A stretch of 64,000 nucleotides of DNA from Cranoglanis bouderius (taxonomy: Eukaryota > Chordata > Actinopteri > Siluriformes > Cranoglanididae): NCBI GenBank assembly GCA_023630585.1, contig CM042543.1, positions 17,980,260-18,044,259 of the forward strand, read 5' to 3'. Position numbers and translations under genes: made by a program. A model generated the notes under the pieces. It did no database searches and was not told the origin of the DNA. It saw only the letters and a list, made by a program, of their open reading frames with translations. Below are positions 11,643 through 24,948 of the stretch, one piece after another. The stretch's first letter is position 1, and each line of letters begins with the position of its first letter.

Positions 11643-13210
11643 CAACAACCTAAAATGCCCATATTCAATGTCCAAACTGCTATATTTCCCTTTTAAATGT
11701 AATGTTTGATGGTTAAAAATAAATTTAATTTTAACAGATCATCAATCTATTGATTGGATCAAAAACAACTCCAACAGATTGAAGTCCAACAGATTTCAAT
11801 TCCCTCTTTGCTAAATAAAACCAATATAGCGACATGCACTAAGACATTCACTAATAAACATGTATACCAAAAACAAAATTAGCTTATGAATCATGTGAAT
11901 TTACATCAGCTAGAGATGGTGCATTTTACAAAACGAAGTCTTTTCAAACTGTAGTGCTTACATAAGAAATGCCCTTAATTCTGGTAAACCATTTGCACTG
12001 GTTGCATTTTCTAAATAAAGGCAAGTAATTGTTTCCAAAAACGGGTCAAAAAGCTAATTACAATCATAATTCCTTTGAATTAGAGCTAACTCATTTACTC
12101 TTCGGAATGCAAGCTTCCATTAATTAAACAAATTTCTAACTTTTTTTTAAATTTTTTTTTTAAATAACCAGATCTAAATCATTTGTATTTGTTAGTAGAA
12201 AAAAAAAAAAAACTGAATATAAATTAAATATAATTATTGATCACCTAAACAGGAATGGTTATAGGATTAGGCATTAATAATCGCCTTCAAGTGAGATTTC
12301 TCAAAAAACATACCTTATCCGTGTTACTTAAAAATACTAAACAGCTCCGTATCTACAGTCATCAGATTACAACTCTCCATTCCTATTATCCAAGAGTGGG
12401 ACTTGAGGGGATGTGGTTATAGAAATTTACAATAAAAAATAATAAAAAAAACTGCACCAGACCACACCCAAAATATTGGAATGCAAGAACCTCTGGTCAG
12501 ACACACACGCATGCACAACTGCACACAGAATATGCACTTTCACTTTTCACGTTTGTTGTTTCATAACACAATCAAAACATTAACGACACTTGTCTTTGCA
12601 ATTTCCAAGGTTGGATCATCACAAAATCAGGAAATGCATATAGAGAAATGCCAGGTGTCATAATGTTTTACCAAGGCAGGTAAAAATAAACCGCTAAGCT
12701 GAACACCTAGAGTTGAATTACACAGCTACTAACGGAGCGAAAAAGGTGTTATAGACTTTTTTCCTTACAAGAAACAATATTTCATCAGATTTGCTCTTCT
12801 TAGTTTGGAGGTGACGGGGAGACTTTTACAATAACACAGCAGAGACCATTACAATGTAGGATTGACACTTAACATGGAGCATAAAGCTGTTAAAAGTTAC
12901 AAGATTGCCTTACAGGTACATGTCCACTGGCAAATGAAAACATTATTATTAAAACCCTTGTCCTGCCAAAACCAGTGGTATACAGTGAGAATCCCCTTTC
13001 ATGCCTAAAACCCATCTCTCCTGATTCTCCACAGTGCTTCAAAATAAAACACATTTTAAAACAAATATGAACACTACAGCAAATCTGTTGATCAATACTG
13101 AATTCACTTTACAGCACTGAATGTTAGACTTGAAAGAAAAAAAAAAATACACAAAAGTATAAGGACTCCATCAGCTCATTATTAACACTACCAACAAATA
13201 TAGTAAAAGG

Positions 13211-13263
13211 TTTATTTCTGATTACAGATAGCGCTTTAATATAATCTATTATTGTTATTTATT
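13211..13263 (-). terminator. itpk1: Candidate polyadenylation signals of itpk1
   Basis: AATAAA on the gene strand occurs at 13258-13263 and 13211-13216, about 50 and 100 nt past the stop codon. ITPK1 transcripts in other vertebrates tend to have longer 3' UTRs, so these may be minor sites. Confidence 0.35.
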
Positions 13264-13310
13264 ATTATTCACTCTGTTTTTGTTTTGTTCAGTGGAGGGA
13301 AAGAAGGTGG

Positions 13311-13651
13311 TCACTGTGAGGAGGCTTTGGTGGCGATGGTGGCCACGCAGTGCTGTTGGAAGTTGGGTGACACTGCTGAATTGCAGCCCAGTCTCTGGCA
13401 TGGACTCTTCAGTCCTTCATCCCCCTCCAAGATCCACGCGCTGCTGCTGCTGTTGTCTGACTCTTCCCCTAACAGGCTGCAGCACTCCTGGGAGGGGGCG
13501 CCGCTCCGCTCCTCTGAGACTGGAGCTGTTAACGCTGCTGAGGGGGGTGAGGCCAGTGGCAGAGGAAGATGGTCACTGGAAGACTGGTCTTGGAGCACGC
13601 TGGTGATGTGGTTGAGGAGGTCAGTGAAGAACTCTGGAACACCCTCATATC
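13311..13651 (-). CDS. itpk1: itpk1 coding exon 10 and stop
   Basis: Residues 301-413 plus stop TGA (13311-13313). It begins GYEGVPEFFTDLLNHITSVL, then has a Ser/Ala/Pro-rich low-conservation stretch, then QRLGCN and the conserved end FQQHCVATIATKASSQ. Confidence 0.95.
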
Positions 13652-16600
13652 CTGTAAACACACGGAGAGCAGAGTTAGGGAGTAGCCTGTTTAAAACATG
13701 CAGCTACAATTTAGCAGAATATTTCTTACTAAGCAATGATAGTCACAAGGAACATACTGAATAGAGACAGTGTGCATACAGTACAGGGCCTTGCATAAGT
13801 ATCCCCCTTTGACAATATCTAACATTTAAAGGTGCAAAATATTTTTTTAGTGTGACAAATGTTCACGAACCAAAAAGCAGACATTTGTGGGTCAATACTT
13901 GGTAGAACTCCTTTTGGCTGCAGCTCTGAGCATTTGGATCCTGATATTTTCACCCATTCTTCTTAGCAAAATTGCTCAAGCTCTGTCAGATTGGACGGAG
14001 AATCTTGCTAAGCAACAGTTTTCAAGTCTTGACACAGATTCTCAGTCGGACTGAGGTCTGGATTGGGCAATTCTAAAAATTTCAGGTTCTTGGTTTTGAA
14101 CCACTCCAGTGAAGCTCTGGCAGTATTCGTAGAGTCGTTGTCTTGTTGGAAGGTGAACCATCTTCCCAGTCTCAAATCTCTTGCAGACTGGAACAGTTTT
14201 CTTCTAAGATTGCCCTGTATTTGGCTCCATTCATCTTGCCCTCTACTCTGACCAGTTCATCATCCCCATAACATGATGCTACCTCCACCATACTTCACTG
14301 TGGTGATGGTGTTGAAGGTGATGAGCAGAGTTTAGTTGTGCCAAAGTCAATGTCTAATCAGACCAGAGAACCTGTACAAACTTTTTGGCCACGAATACAA
14401 CCAGGGGAAAAATGGACCGCATACAGGTAAAAGCCTGTAAAATATGGTGGTGGATCATTAACGCCTCAGGGTTGTCTTGCAGCTAATGGGTCAGGGACTC
14501 TTGTAAAAATCCTGATGCATGATGGTATCATGAATTTCATCAGTTACAAGGATATTTTAATTCAAAACTTTGTTGCCTCTGCCAAGAGGTTATGACCTGG
14601 TCATAAATGGACAACTGAAGTAGTCTGTGACACAAAATCAAATGTACTGCCTTCTCTAGATTTAAAATGTATTGAAAATCTATATTCTAAAGTAAAGTTT
14701 ACATTTGTAAACCAAAGAATACATATGGAGCTTGAAATGTTGTGTATGAATGATTGGTCCAAGAGCCAACCTTGTCCACTTGTCCGCAAAAAATGTATAA
14801 AGCTTCAGTATGACATCACTCTAGAAGTGAGGACAGCCAGTACAATCAGACCCATGCACCGTGAACATATGAGTAACATTTCTAATCATGTTGTGGTGCT
14901 GCTCTGATCTACACTAAGCAAATTCACACAAAGAATAGGATTTCGTTCACTTGACTACTTCTGTGGCTCTGCTTGACAGGCTGCTACTAAAAACCAGTGC
15001 TAACAGTTGTACAAATGCGTAACCAGTGTCTTGCAAACTGACGAAAATCTGTACGTGGTGTATTGCAACAGAGATAACATCTGCAATACACCACATACAG
15101 ATGATGTGCTGAAATACTCACCAGGGAAAGCATTAATGTCAATGACCGCATGTTGGCCTGTCTGGTTGTTGATGATAACATCAATGCCAAAGAGCGACAC
15201 TCTCAAAGCCTGTCGCAGAGATCTGGACAGTTCCCTAATAACATCATCGTTGGGGGGCTGGGACACACCCTCTACATTATCTCGCTACAGAGATGGGAAC
15301 AGGAAGAGAAACATTTGAAATATGCTGAAACTCTGCTATAAATTACCTTCATAAACATTTTTTAAAATGTCCACTAAATTAGAAACAGAGTAAAATTCGT
15401 GTAATTTCAGTGAGACTTACAGACGTAAGGTCTGAGGATGACTCTGGTTTGGACACATTATGGCTGTTGAAGAAAATAGCTTTTCGGTCTGAAAAATGGC
15501 AAACAGATGAATTAATATACTTTCCAAAATGCATCTTTCCCAGAAAGTATCTGATGTACTGTATGTGGACATGTAAGTGTGTGGATGGGCCACTAGGCTG
15601 CAGCAAAGGCCAGGAGCTGAGTAGAGCAGGCTCTGATGAACCTGACTCATAGCCAGACAGGAGGAGACAGAGAGGAATGTGGATCTGCATGGAGGACAGT
15701 AAATTCCAAATGTTTGCATACAGCTAACAGGTCTCTTCAAATGCAGCTGCAACTACTTTGCATGCGAGCTTGTACAGTGCATGCAAATGGAGCAGCAGCC
15801 AAAAACGTTGACTCAGGCAGATTATATGGTGAGCGAGGAAGAATGAGGGCATGACCATCAAGCAGAACATTTACCAAATAAAACATGTCCACTAGTCAAG
15901 TTTTAGGTTGCAGCATAGGGCCAGACCAGCTTGTTGTATGTAGGAATAAACTCTGAACATACAGTACCACTGGATTGATAATCAGCATTAAATGAACATT
16001 GCAGACTGGATGTCTAATGAAAAGCAGTGCTGAAGGCTCACCAGCAGGGCCAGATGGAAAGTTCTTCAGGGAGGGTCTTTCCACAACGGTGTAGGACTCA
16101 CCCACCACAAACACCTTATAGAGCACAGCATTATGGTTGATAAAGCTCTGAATCACACACGGGGGCTTCACATCCTTCAGATCCTCAGCACTAAAGATAA
16201 TGGCCATCTGCAGAGACACAGGAAGAACAGTGTATGAAGTATGACGCCGTGGGAGAGCTCCTACTTGTGCACATATTGAGTAGGCTAAAAGTGTTCCTCA
16301 ATCAAAAGTCATACTGAAGTGTTATGTCTGCCTTGTTGTTACCTAGTTTACCAAAAATAAGAGTTGTTCTATAAAATGTTACTAATTGGTACTGATGTAG
16401 AACCGAGCTGAGAACAATGGGGAATGTGTGTGTTCAGTCTGTAAATATTTGATAACCTGTGATTAGCTTCCACAGATTAGAGAGGTTAAGTGGAAAAAGA
16501 TGGCATCTCACCTCATGGGAGTTGGTTCCGTGTGCTACTCGTGTTTTGCAAACTGAGGGATAAAAAAAATTTTTTTTAAAAAGACAACACATACACAGCA

Positions 16601-19600
16601 TGAACGTGCAATGAAATAAATCAGTTGAATATTACAAATGCTAAATGCTCTCGCTTTGTGGATGTTGACAGCACGCAACAGATGTCATGCGATTCTGTCT
16701 CGTTGATGACTAAATCTGATAATGTTTTACATCTCAGCAGCTTGCTTTATAATAAGTAAAGCAAGCTGCCACTTCCTGTGTTCTTTTTTTTCTCCACAGG
16801 AAGAGGAGGGACTTACTGAAGGGGAATGTAAGACCATGTTGTCTGATCTGTTCCAGTGTGTCTGGACCACACTCACTGTTCAGCACCATGAACGGAGGAG
16901 AGCAGATCCTCTCGTCTACAGAAGGAAAGAAAAATAAGTGAAGATTAATTTTTTTTTTTTTTAAATCAGTATATCTAGCTGAATTGATTAATTCATTTCT
17001 GTATTACACCAAACATGAGGGAAATAAGATGCTTCATCTTCATCATGTTCTGCTTCAGCAGGAATGTGTGTTTTGGCAGGAGCAGATGTTACCCTGAGTC
17101 ACCCTCATGAAACAACTATAAATGGCCTTTTCTGAAAGCTCTTCACTCATCGGTTCAGTCTCTTCCCTGTTTACTCTGGTGGCAGAGAAACAATGACCAC
17201 ACAGCACTGAGCCCTGACTCCCTCTGCATAATACAGGAGCCAGCCAATAGGCCGAGTGCAAGATGAGCCACGAGTTCAAGGCTTTGTTTGAAAATACTGT
17301 ACTCTCACTGTTCTGCATCTTGCTAGTAAACATTGTTGTGGGAATGAAAGGAAAGAATCAATATCTGTCAATGTGTAGCAGTTTTGCTCAACACAGCAGT
17401 TTCATTGGGGGGGAAAAAATATGGCAGCCCAAGGATAACATGCATTACTATTCATTTACTGACTAGTTATTGGATACTCTCAGAAACTTTCAACATGTCT
17501 GTATTTAAAATGTCAGGATTTGATAAAGCTGATGGATGTAAGATTTATCAGACATCTCTGGGGCTAATAGTACTAAGCAGGACCACTAGCGATAGCTAGC
17601 TGGCTGAAATACAGAACAGTATTATCATGCCTGTTTGGATCAGATCAGTGGATCAGATACACACACAGGCAAACCTAGATTATGTGGGGGCCCCAGGCAA
17701 AATAAATGTGTGGGGCCCTTCTGACAGATTTATGTTTATGTCTTCGTGTTACCCAGAGATTTTGTTGTGACCTTTTACTTCCATGGAGAAATCGCGAATT
17801 TCGAAGACTTAATTTCTTTATGATTAAGAACGTAGAAAAACAAAGAATGAAAGGGGCTACCCTACAATTGCTGAACACAGTCTCAAAACTGTGTCCCTTT
17901 CCCCCCGTAACAGGACCCCCTCTGGCTCCCCTGACTGCTGCCTGAATAAAATACGTAGGCATGATAGGTCAAGCCCACGTCATCACATAATTATAGGAAA
18001 ACATAAAATGTTACATAAGCACATATAAATATAAACATTTTAACAAAATATTTCATAGGCTCCTACAGATATAATTATATATATAATGTACATTTAAAAG
18101 TAGTCAAAACACATCTAACAGAACATAAAGTGTTTATTTTTTACAGCTTCATGGTGTGTTTTACAAATAGGAAATCAAATCTCGGTGAGGAAACAAAATG
18201 TCCATCTTCAACTACTGTTAACTAATATTAACTAACGCATTAACTAATGTAAAGTATTGATTCGCGGGAGCAAGAGACACAGTACCGGTACTTGCCAAGC
18301 GGTGCCGTCGGTGTTGTATGCATCATTCCCGGTACCTATTGCATTTCAGCCCTCATTAAGAACTGATAACACTACCCAAAACATGCTAACCCTAACTAAC
18401 TATTACCATTATTTCGTCTTGTAATAAGGTGAAATTAAACCGAAATTGGACAATTAGATGTGGGTTTGTTTGTCTTTAATTATCCTTAATTCATTCGTCA
18501 TTATCACCATCACTTACAACTGTCCTGTTTCCTCTTTTCCTCCTTCCCTTGTTTTCCCTTGAGCTTGTGGCTGAAGCTGGGGCATAATGTTTGACATATC
18601 TGAGCTGGTGGATGATCTATGTGTACACAATTCCCACCAGTTCCATGCTAACACACCTAGGGTCACCCAGGGACACACCACTGACTGTGAATTGTGATTG
18701 TGATTGTTATGGTACTCAAGAACATCATGTTTCTTTTGTCCTCTGACTCTATCTTTTTTTTTTTTTTTTTCCATTTTTAACAATATAATTGTACACACTG
18801 TAGCTTTAAGTTAATCCCTTATTAACACCATGTCTTGGCCCTATTGCGGTGCACTGTGTGCCAGCCGATGTTACTGCCTACTCACTTGCCATCCAACAGC
18901 AGGGTTTGTGTTGTTATCACTGCTTGATAAGGTGCTGATACTACAGAATCATGACTACAGCTTTATCAGACTGATGACAGCAGTCCGATAAGATCACCAT
19001 GCGCGCTAATGGGCCTTTATAGGATTAAGGGCTTTATAATGCACAGTACAGGCTTTATAAAAGCTATAGTCACTATAAATAAAACAAAAATGTACAAAAT
19101 GTTATCAAAAGATGTTTTATAAAAGAAATAATGTCTTACTCTTGCCTGAGTACTATTCATACATCTTTTCTTTAGAGTTGAATGGCCAAAAGGAAGTGAA
19201 ACCCATATAAATATGTACTCATCAACTAAATTTTTTGTAAGTAGCCATTTATCTAAATCCTCATTTGCTTGTGACATGCTTGCTTGAATTTTGTAAGCAA
19301 CCATGCAACACACTGCTCTCACTGCGTCAATACTCTTTGGTTAAAAAGGTGCCAGAGGATTTAACCTGGCATTACACAGGAAAACACGAGCTAGCACTTC
19401 ACTTCCTGTTTGGCTGTGCCAGTTGCTGTGCTGTTGAATGACTATATTATTGTCCCCCAAGAAATTCTGTAGGATCGAAAGTGAAATAAATCATTGTGGT
19501 TTTCTTATCAGAGCACAAACATGTATCCACCAACAGAGCCTGAGCTTTTGTTCTGCTACTCCTGAGGAAGCTTACATAAGACTTTTCATGCTAGCCAGTA

Positions 19601-21353
19601 AAAACAGGCACAGATAACAACCTATTTGGATAAACAATGACAAGCTAGAATTTTCGCAGCGTGACCATGCACTTTTATAGGTTTTTTTTTGTTTTTGTTT
19701 TTTTTTAGGTTTTTCCTAGTTCTCATAGGATTTGTAGAAGCAGCGTACCCTGCATATGTGACATTTTTGTTAAAGTTACTCTGTGATTTACACCATTCAG
19801 TTTAAAGTCCCCATTAAATCAAAATTGAAGTTTTTTGACGGCTTTTAGTATGAAAATGTTAGCCTTAAGGTTATCTATAAGTTTGTGTGCTCCAAAACAA
19901 TGACAAAATGCATTCAAAATGTACAGTCTCTCTCCAATACCACCAATATGGTTCAACAATTTTGATGACATCATTCTGCACTTCAGCTTCTCATTAGATT
20001 TTCTGTCCAATCAAATGCTCTCCAGAATCTGAAGTGTCCCGCCCCCAACATCATAAAAATCACCCTGCCGAAGTTGCCGTTGTTGAGTGAGAGAAATCAT
20101 ATCAGCAAGCACAGGTCGTAGATGTGTCTTTGGCTGTTTGAACAGGTGCGTTTGATTCAGTTTTGCAACTGTAAGTTGGTTAAGAAGGAAATAGCTTGAA
20201 TTCATTCACTTTGAAAAAGGAGGTACTTGTGCCAGCTCATGACTTTGTGACAGGCATTTTTCCATAGTACTATCAATTATGGCCTAGCCTGGGCTGTGAG
20301 GTAAGCTAAATGCTATTGGCTATTTAAAAATGGGGAGGAGCCACTTGATATGTCCCGCCCTGACTTCCTGTTTCAATGGAAATTACGTCAACACATCGAA
20401 TAACGCTGCGCATTTCAAGGCACTTCAGAGGGACTAAATCGTTTAATAATACCCACTTGCCAAAAGTGTTATTAAAAGCATTTGAATAATGGCCAAATCT
20501 AGTCAAATATAGCTCCATTTCAAGCTTTGCAAATTTGAAAAAAAGCAAGATCTGGAAAACTGATGTGATAAGGTCCACAGGTTCTATACCATGTCAGGAT
20601 TGGGATTAAAATTGGGAGAGTTTAATATCAATCTCCAGCTCCGTCTAAACACTCGCACAGCTCTACAGACCTGTAAGAGCCGGCTGAGACGTTTACATGA
20701 CATTTGAGGAATGTTTACCGGACGGTTGAGAAGGCGAGCTGATGTCTGGAGTTCTGCCCTGTTTCTGCTTAAACACCGGAATGGAAGGCCCAGAAACTGA
20801 CTAATGGGACGGAGTAGACCTTAAATTTGTGTTTAAAATCAACATTGTGTATTTCACTTCCCACTGGATGTCTTAAAATACTCCCACACTTTCCATTCCT
20901 TGACTAGCCAACACATTCCTAGTTTCCAGAAATGCACTATATAGTAAATGGACAATTATAACTAGAACTTGATTGTAAAATGCTGAATAATTGAATTACG
21001 ACACTGTCTCAACAGACCAGATCACAATCTCAGGGATTTCTGTGGCAACAAAATAAGGCCAGATGCACCAAGGCTCTAATCTTGTCTCAGCTGGTGTTGT
21101 ACCTAAATCTTCCAATCTGCTGAAAGCTTCCTGTGTGATAACATTGCTTAGAAACAGGAGTTTGTTTGACAGTGTATTTTGATTCTATTGTTGTCATAAC
21201 ATATTAGACTTTCATAAGATGGGCATTAGAGATGTATCTGCTAATACATCATTTAAGATCATTTTAATAATTTAGCTGAATATTTATAGGATTTTCTGTG
21301 ACTTGTTCCACATGAACTTTAAACTTCAACGGTCTAACATAAAGCTACTAAAC

Positions 21354-21386
<33 letters not shown>

Positions 21387-24300
21387 TTTACTTAATTCCA
21401 AACTGGCCCCTAACATTAAACTGGCAGGAAAAACATTGTCAGGTGCTGCCAGAATCTCACTGCCTTCCAGTATATAGAAAGCAGCATTTATATAAATCAA
21501 ATCCATTCTGTTTCATCCTGGATCAAGACATCCAGCATAATATGACTAAATTTGGAGTTTGTCATTCCTTTTTTGTTTAAAATGAAGGCTCAAGAAGTGC
21601 TGCAAGAGTCTTTCTGCCTGACTCGGAATATCACAAGAGTCCAAAATGAGTTATGCAAAAGTCTTAGACGAGGCATACGAATGTTCAGCTTTCCGTAACG
21701 TCTAAGTGAAATTCACATGCCTTGAATGATGTGTTAGCATGTAAAACTGTAATACTCTTCTTAAACCTGTCTCACACAGTGTGATTTTTTTTTTTTTTTT
21801 TTTTTAATTATTACTTGTCACACTGTACAAGATGATCCCAATAAAATCTTAGCTGAGTTCTGTAACAGACTGTACGATAATGTGTTCTCCATGTCAGATT
21901 ATACAATCAAGATGCTCTATCGATAAACCCTCGATTAAAGAAAATGACATTCTGCTTACGTCATCAGTTGGTGTTATGCCTGGCAAAGAAAAGGAGGTTG
22001 TCGTGGCTGGGTAAAAGAGGACATCATGCAATGTCCATTCTTTAATGTGTTCAGGTAATAAGGATATCTTTACAACACACCATACAAGGGGGCAGACACG
22101 TACGCTGGTAACGTTAATTTACATTTGAATTTCTAATTCTATTTGTAGCTTTATTGAGATTTGAATAAAAAATGTCTACAACTGGCAGAACTTTGTCGTC
22201 AGCTGATTTAAGTCACGACGGCACTAAATCGGCAGACTGTAAGCACATCACATCACGCATTGTAAGACTAAAAACTCACAGCCAAAGAACTCTTTTGCGA
22301 CGTGCAGTTTTTGTATGTGACAGCAAAATCGGAACAGGAATAACAGCAGGAACAGTGACTAGTGAACGTCATGAATCTTTGTCTCGTCTGTCCATAGGAT
22401 GTTGCTCCAAAACCGTGCAGGATTTTATAGATGTTTTTGTTAAACTCTAATCTGGTCTTTCTGATTTTGACGCTTACCAATGGTTTACATTTTGTGGTAA
22501 ACCCTCTGTGTTTACTCTGCTGAAAACTTCTCTTGAGTGATGACACACTCCTATACACCTATCTCTCCAGGAGGGTGTTCTTGATATGGCCAACTGTTGC
22601 AAAGGGTTTTTTTTTTTTGTCACCACGGAAAGAGAGCATTCTTCTGTCATCAACCACAGTCGTTTTTCGTGGTCTTCTAGACCTCTGTGTGTTCCTGAGT
22701 TTTTTTCTTTCTTTTTAAAAATGTACCAAACTGTACCAAAACCTAATGTTTCTGTTATCTCTCTGATGGGTTTGTTTTGATTTTTCAGCCTAATGATGGC
22801 TTGCTTCACTGGCAGTGACAGCTCTTTGGACTTCATATTGAGAGTTAACAGCAACAGATTGCAAATGCAAATGCCAATCATCTCTAGACATTTTATCTGC
22901 TTAATTGTAAGTGAAATAATAAGGAAATAACACACACCTGACCATGGAACCACTGAGCAGCCAACTGTCCAATTACCTTTGGTCCCTTAAAAAAGCAGGG
23001 GGGTTACAAATAAAAAGTGCTGTAATCCCTACATTGTTTATCTGATTAGGATGTAAATTAAAGCTGAAAGTCTGCACTATAAAGGCTGCATACTCATTAT
23101 TTAATTTCAACTCCTATATACTGGGATAGACAGCTAAAATAATAAATTTGACAATGTCCAAATAATTATGGTCCTAAATACATATATTTAACTAAGAAAG
23201 CACATATTGCAATGTGAAAACCTTAATCATTCCATGGATATTTCTTGCTGCTCCTGACTGATGCTAAACAACATCTTGTCGATCTGCATGGCAAGAGATG
23301 TGTTCGAGCATTCTTTAGCACAGGGAGAGCAAATGCCATGATCTGGAACACGTTGGTCAAGTTCTCTTTCCCTATTTTTTTTTATTTTTTTAAATGGCTA
23401 TCCATTTCTCACTGGTGTATTTTGAGTCTGGCTTTGTCAATTTCTTCCCTACTGGCACAGAATTCTACATAAAGTTGGTCCATATTGACAGTTTCTGTCA
23501 TTTTCAGAGCAATCACTACTTGCTCTAGATCAGGGAAGCAGAGCTCATCACACAGGCCAATGGGTTTCAGTTTTATCATCATATTATCTGGTGAGAAATC
23601 AAACCATTTGCCAATACATGCAGTAACAAAGTGACAGAACTGCAAAAAGTCCTGTTTCAGATGGGAGCTCTCCTGTTTTCTCTGCAACATTTTCATTCTG
23701 AACTTTCTGACTTCCTCATAAACTTGATACAGAGCTTTGTTCCCTCCAGTTTTCTCACAAGCCGGCCAAAAACACATTGGAAAAAGTCAGTTTCAGCAGT
23801 GCAGGTTTTCCCTTCATTTTCAAAACTCTCTCAGTGCAAAAGGGCAGGTCTCCCCTAATGAGCTAAAGTATGCAGTACTGCAGGCTGGCCAGCTTTGAAG
23901 GACACAATCAACAGCTGGATAAAGAGAAAGCCAGAGCATACAGAGCAGGATTTCTTGCCACTCAGTCTCAACAAAGTTTAAAAATCCTCACAGGTCTTCT
24001 TGTTGTGAAGTAGATACTGAAAAATGGTTGTATATCTTTAAAACCATTGACTCACTGTCCAGTGACAGCTGATCGCAGGCATGCTTGCATGTGTTATGAG
24101 CAATGTGGGCTGGACAACTTGTTTTCAATCACTTTCTTAATAAATGTCAAGAAGCTTGCATTGCACTCAATCAGACACCGTAAAATATGTTAGGCACACT
24201 GGAAACATTTTTTGGTTCCCCTTGTTTGAGGATATCCAGGCTCACCTTTGGGTCGAAGATCATTCAAGATTCCTTCTAGTCTTTGGTTCCAGAACATTCA

Positions 24301-24878
24301 TAGCAATCATTCTGCTTTCGTTCTTTGCATGTGCATTTTCTTTACAGCGTTCGAGACATGACAGGGAGCACTGTTAAGCTTAACCAGACCAACCATCCAT
24401 ATGAAGCTTCACAAGCAGTGATTCTGTTATGTTATACCCGTTAGGTATTACATTATTTAATATATCTGCAATAAAGAATGTAGTAATATTGCTTGCACCT
24501 TCAGCTTGTGTGGCTTTCTTGTGCATCTCAGTAGCGGTATGCTGTGTCAGCTCATTTTCACCCCCGTGGCTAATTGATAACTCCTTACGACATATACAGG
24601 GTGTCCCAAAAGTCTCCATACACAGGGGACTATGTACGCCAGCACCACATCGGTTGTGCCTTCGTCAATGGATGTTGGTGGACGTCCACTTCTTGGTTGG
24701 TTCGCAACACTTCCAGTCTTTTTGAATTTGTTAAAAGGCTGTCAAAAGTGTCGTGTGTGATGTGCTTGCCAAGGTTCTGTTAAAGTTCATCGCAACCTTG
24801 CGACAGCTTCCCGATCCAGCCATGAGAATGATTCCAGTACCTTCTTCTTTTGTCAAAGACATTCTTACATGATATCTG

Positions 24879-24948
<70 letters not shown>

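Larger units (their letters stand above)
9791..13210. other. Intergenic stretch between EML-like gene and itpk1
   Basis: AT-rich sequence with one interrupted family A repeat, the duplicated block it shares with copy 1, and TA, CA and AAT microsatellites. I see no gene at 11200-13200. Part of it (downstream of 13310) may be long itpk1 3' UTR, because the nearest polyadenylation signals do not prove the 3' end. Confidence 0.6.
13652..15121 (-). other. itpk1: itpk1 intron 9
   Basis: This 1470-nt intron holds a decayed Tc1-like element (13784 to about 14610) and, next to the 5' splice site, a short inverted repeat (15047-15102). Otherwise nothing is recognised. Confidence 0.8.

Noticed and set aside
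13252..13764. 170-codon plus-strand open frame
   Set aside because: Antisense shadow of itpk1 exon 10, caused by its Ser/Ala-rich codon use.
17706..17945. 79-codon open frame near GGGGCCC-rich sequence
   Set aside because: No recognisable domain; the region looks like an unclassified repeat.
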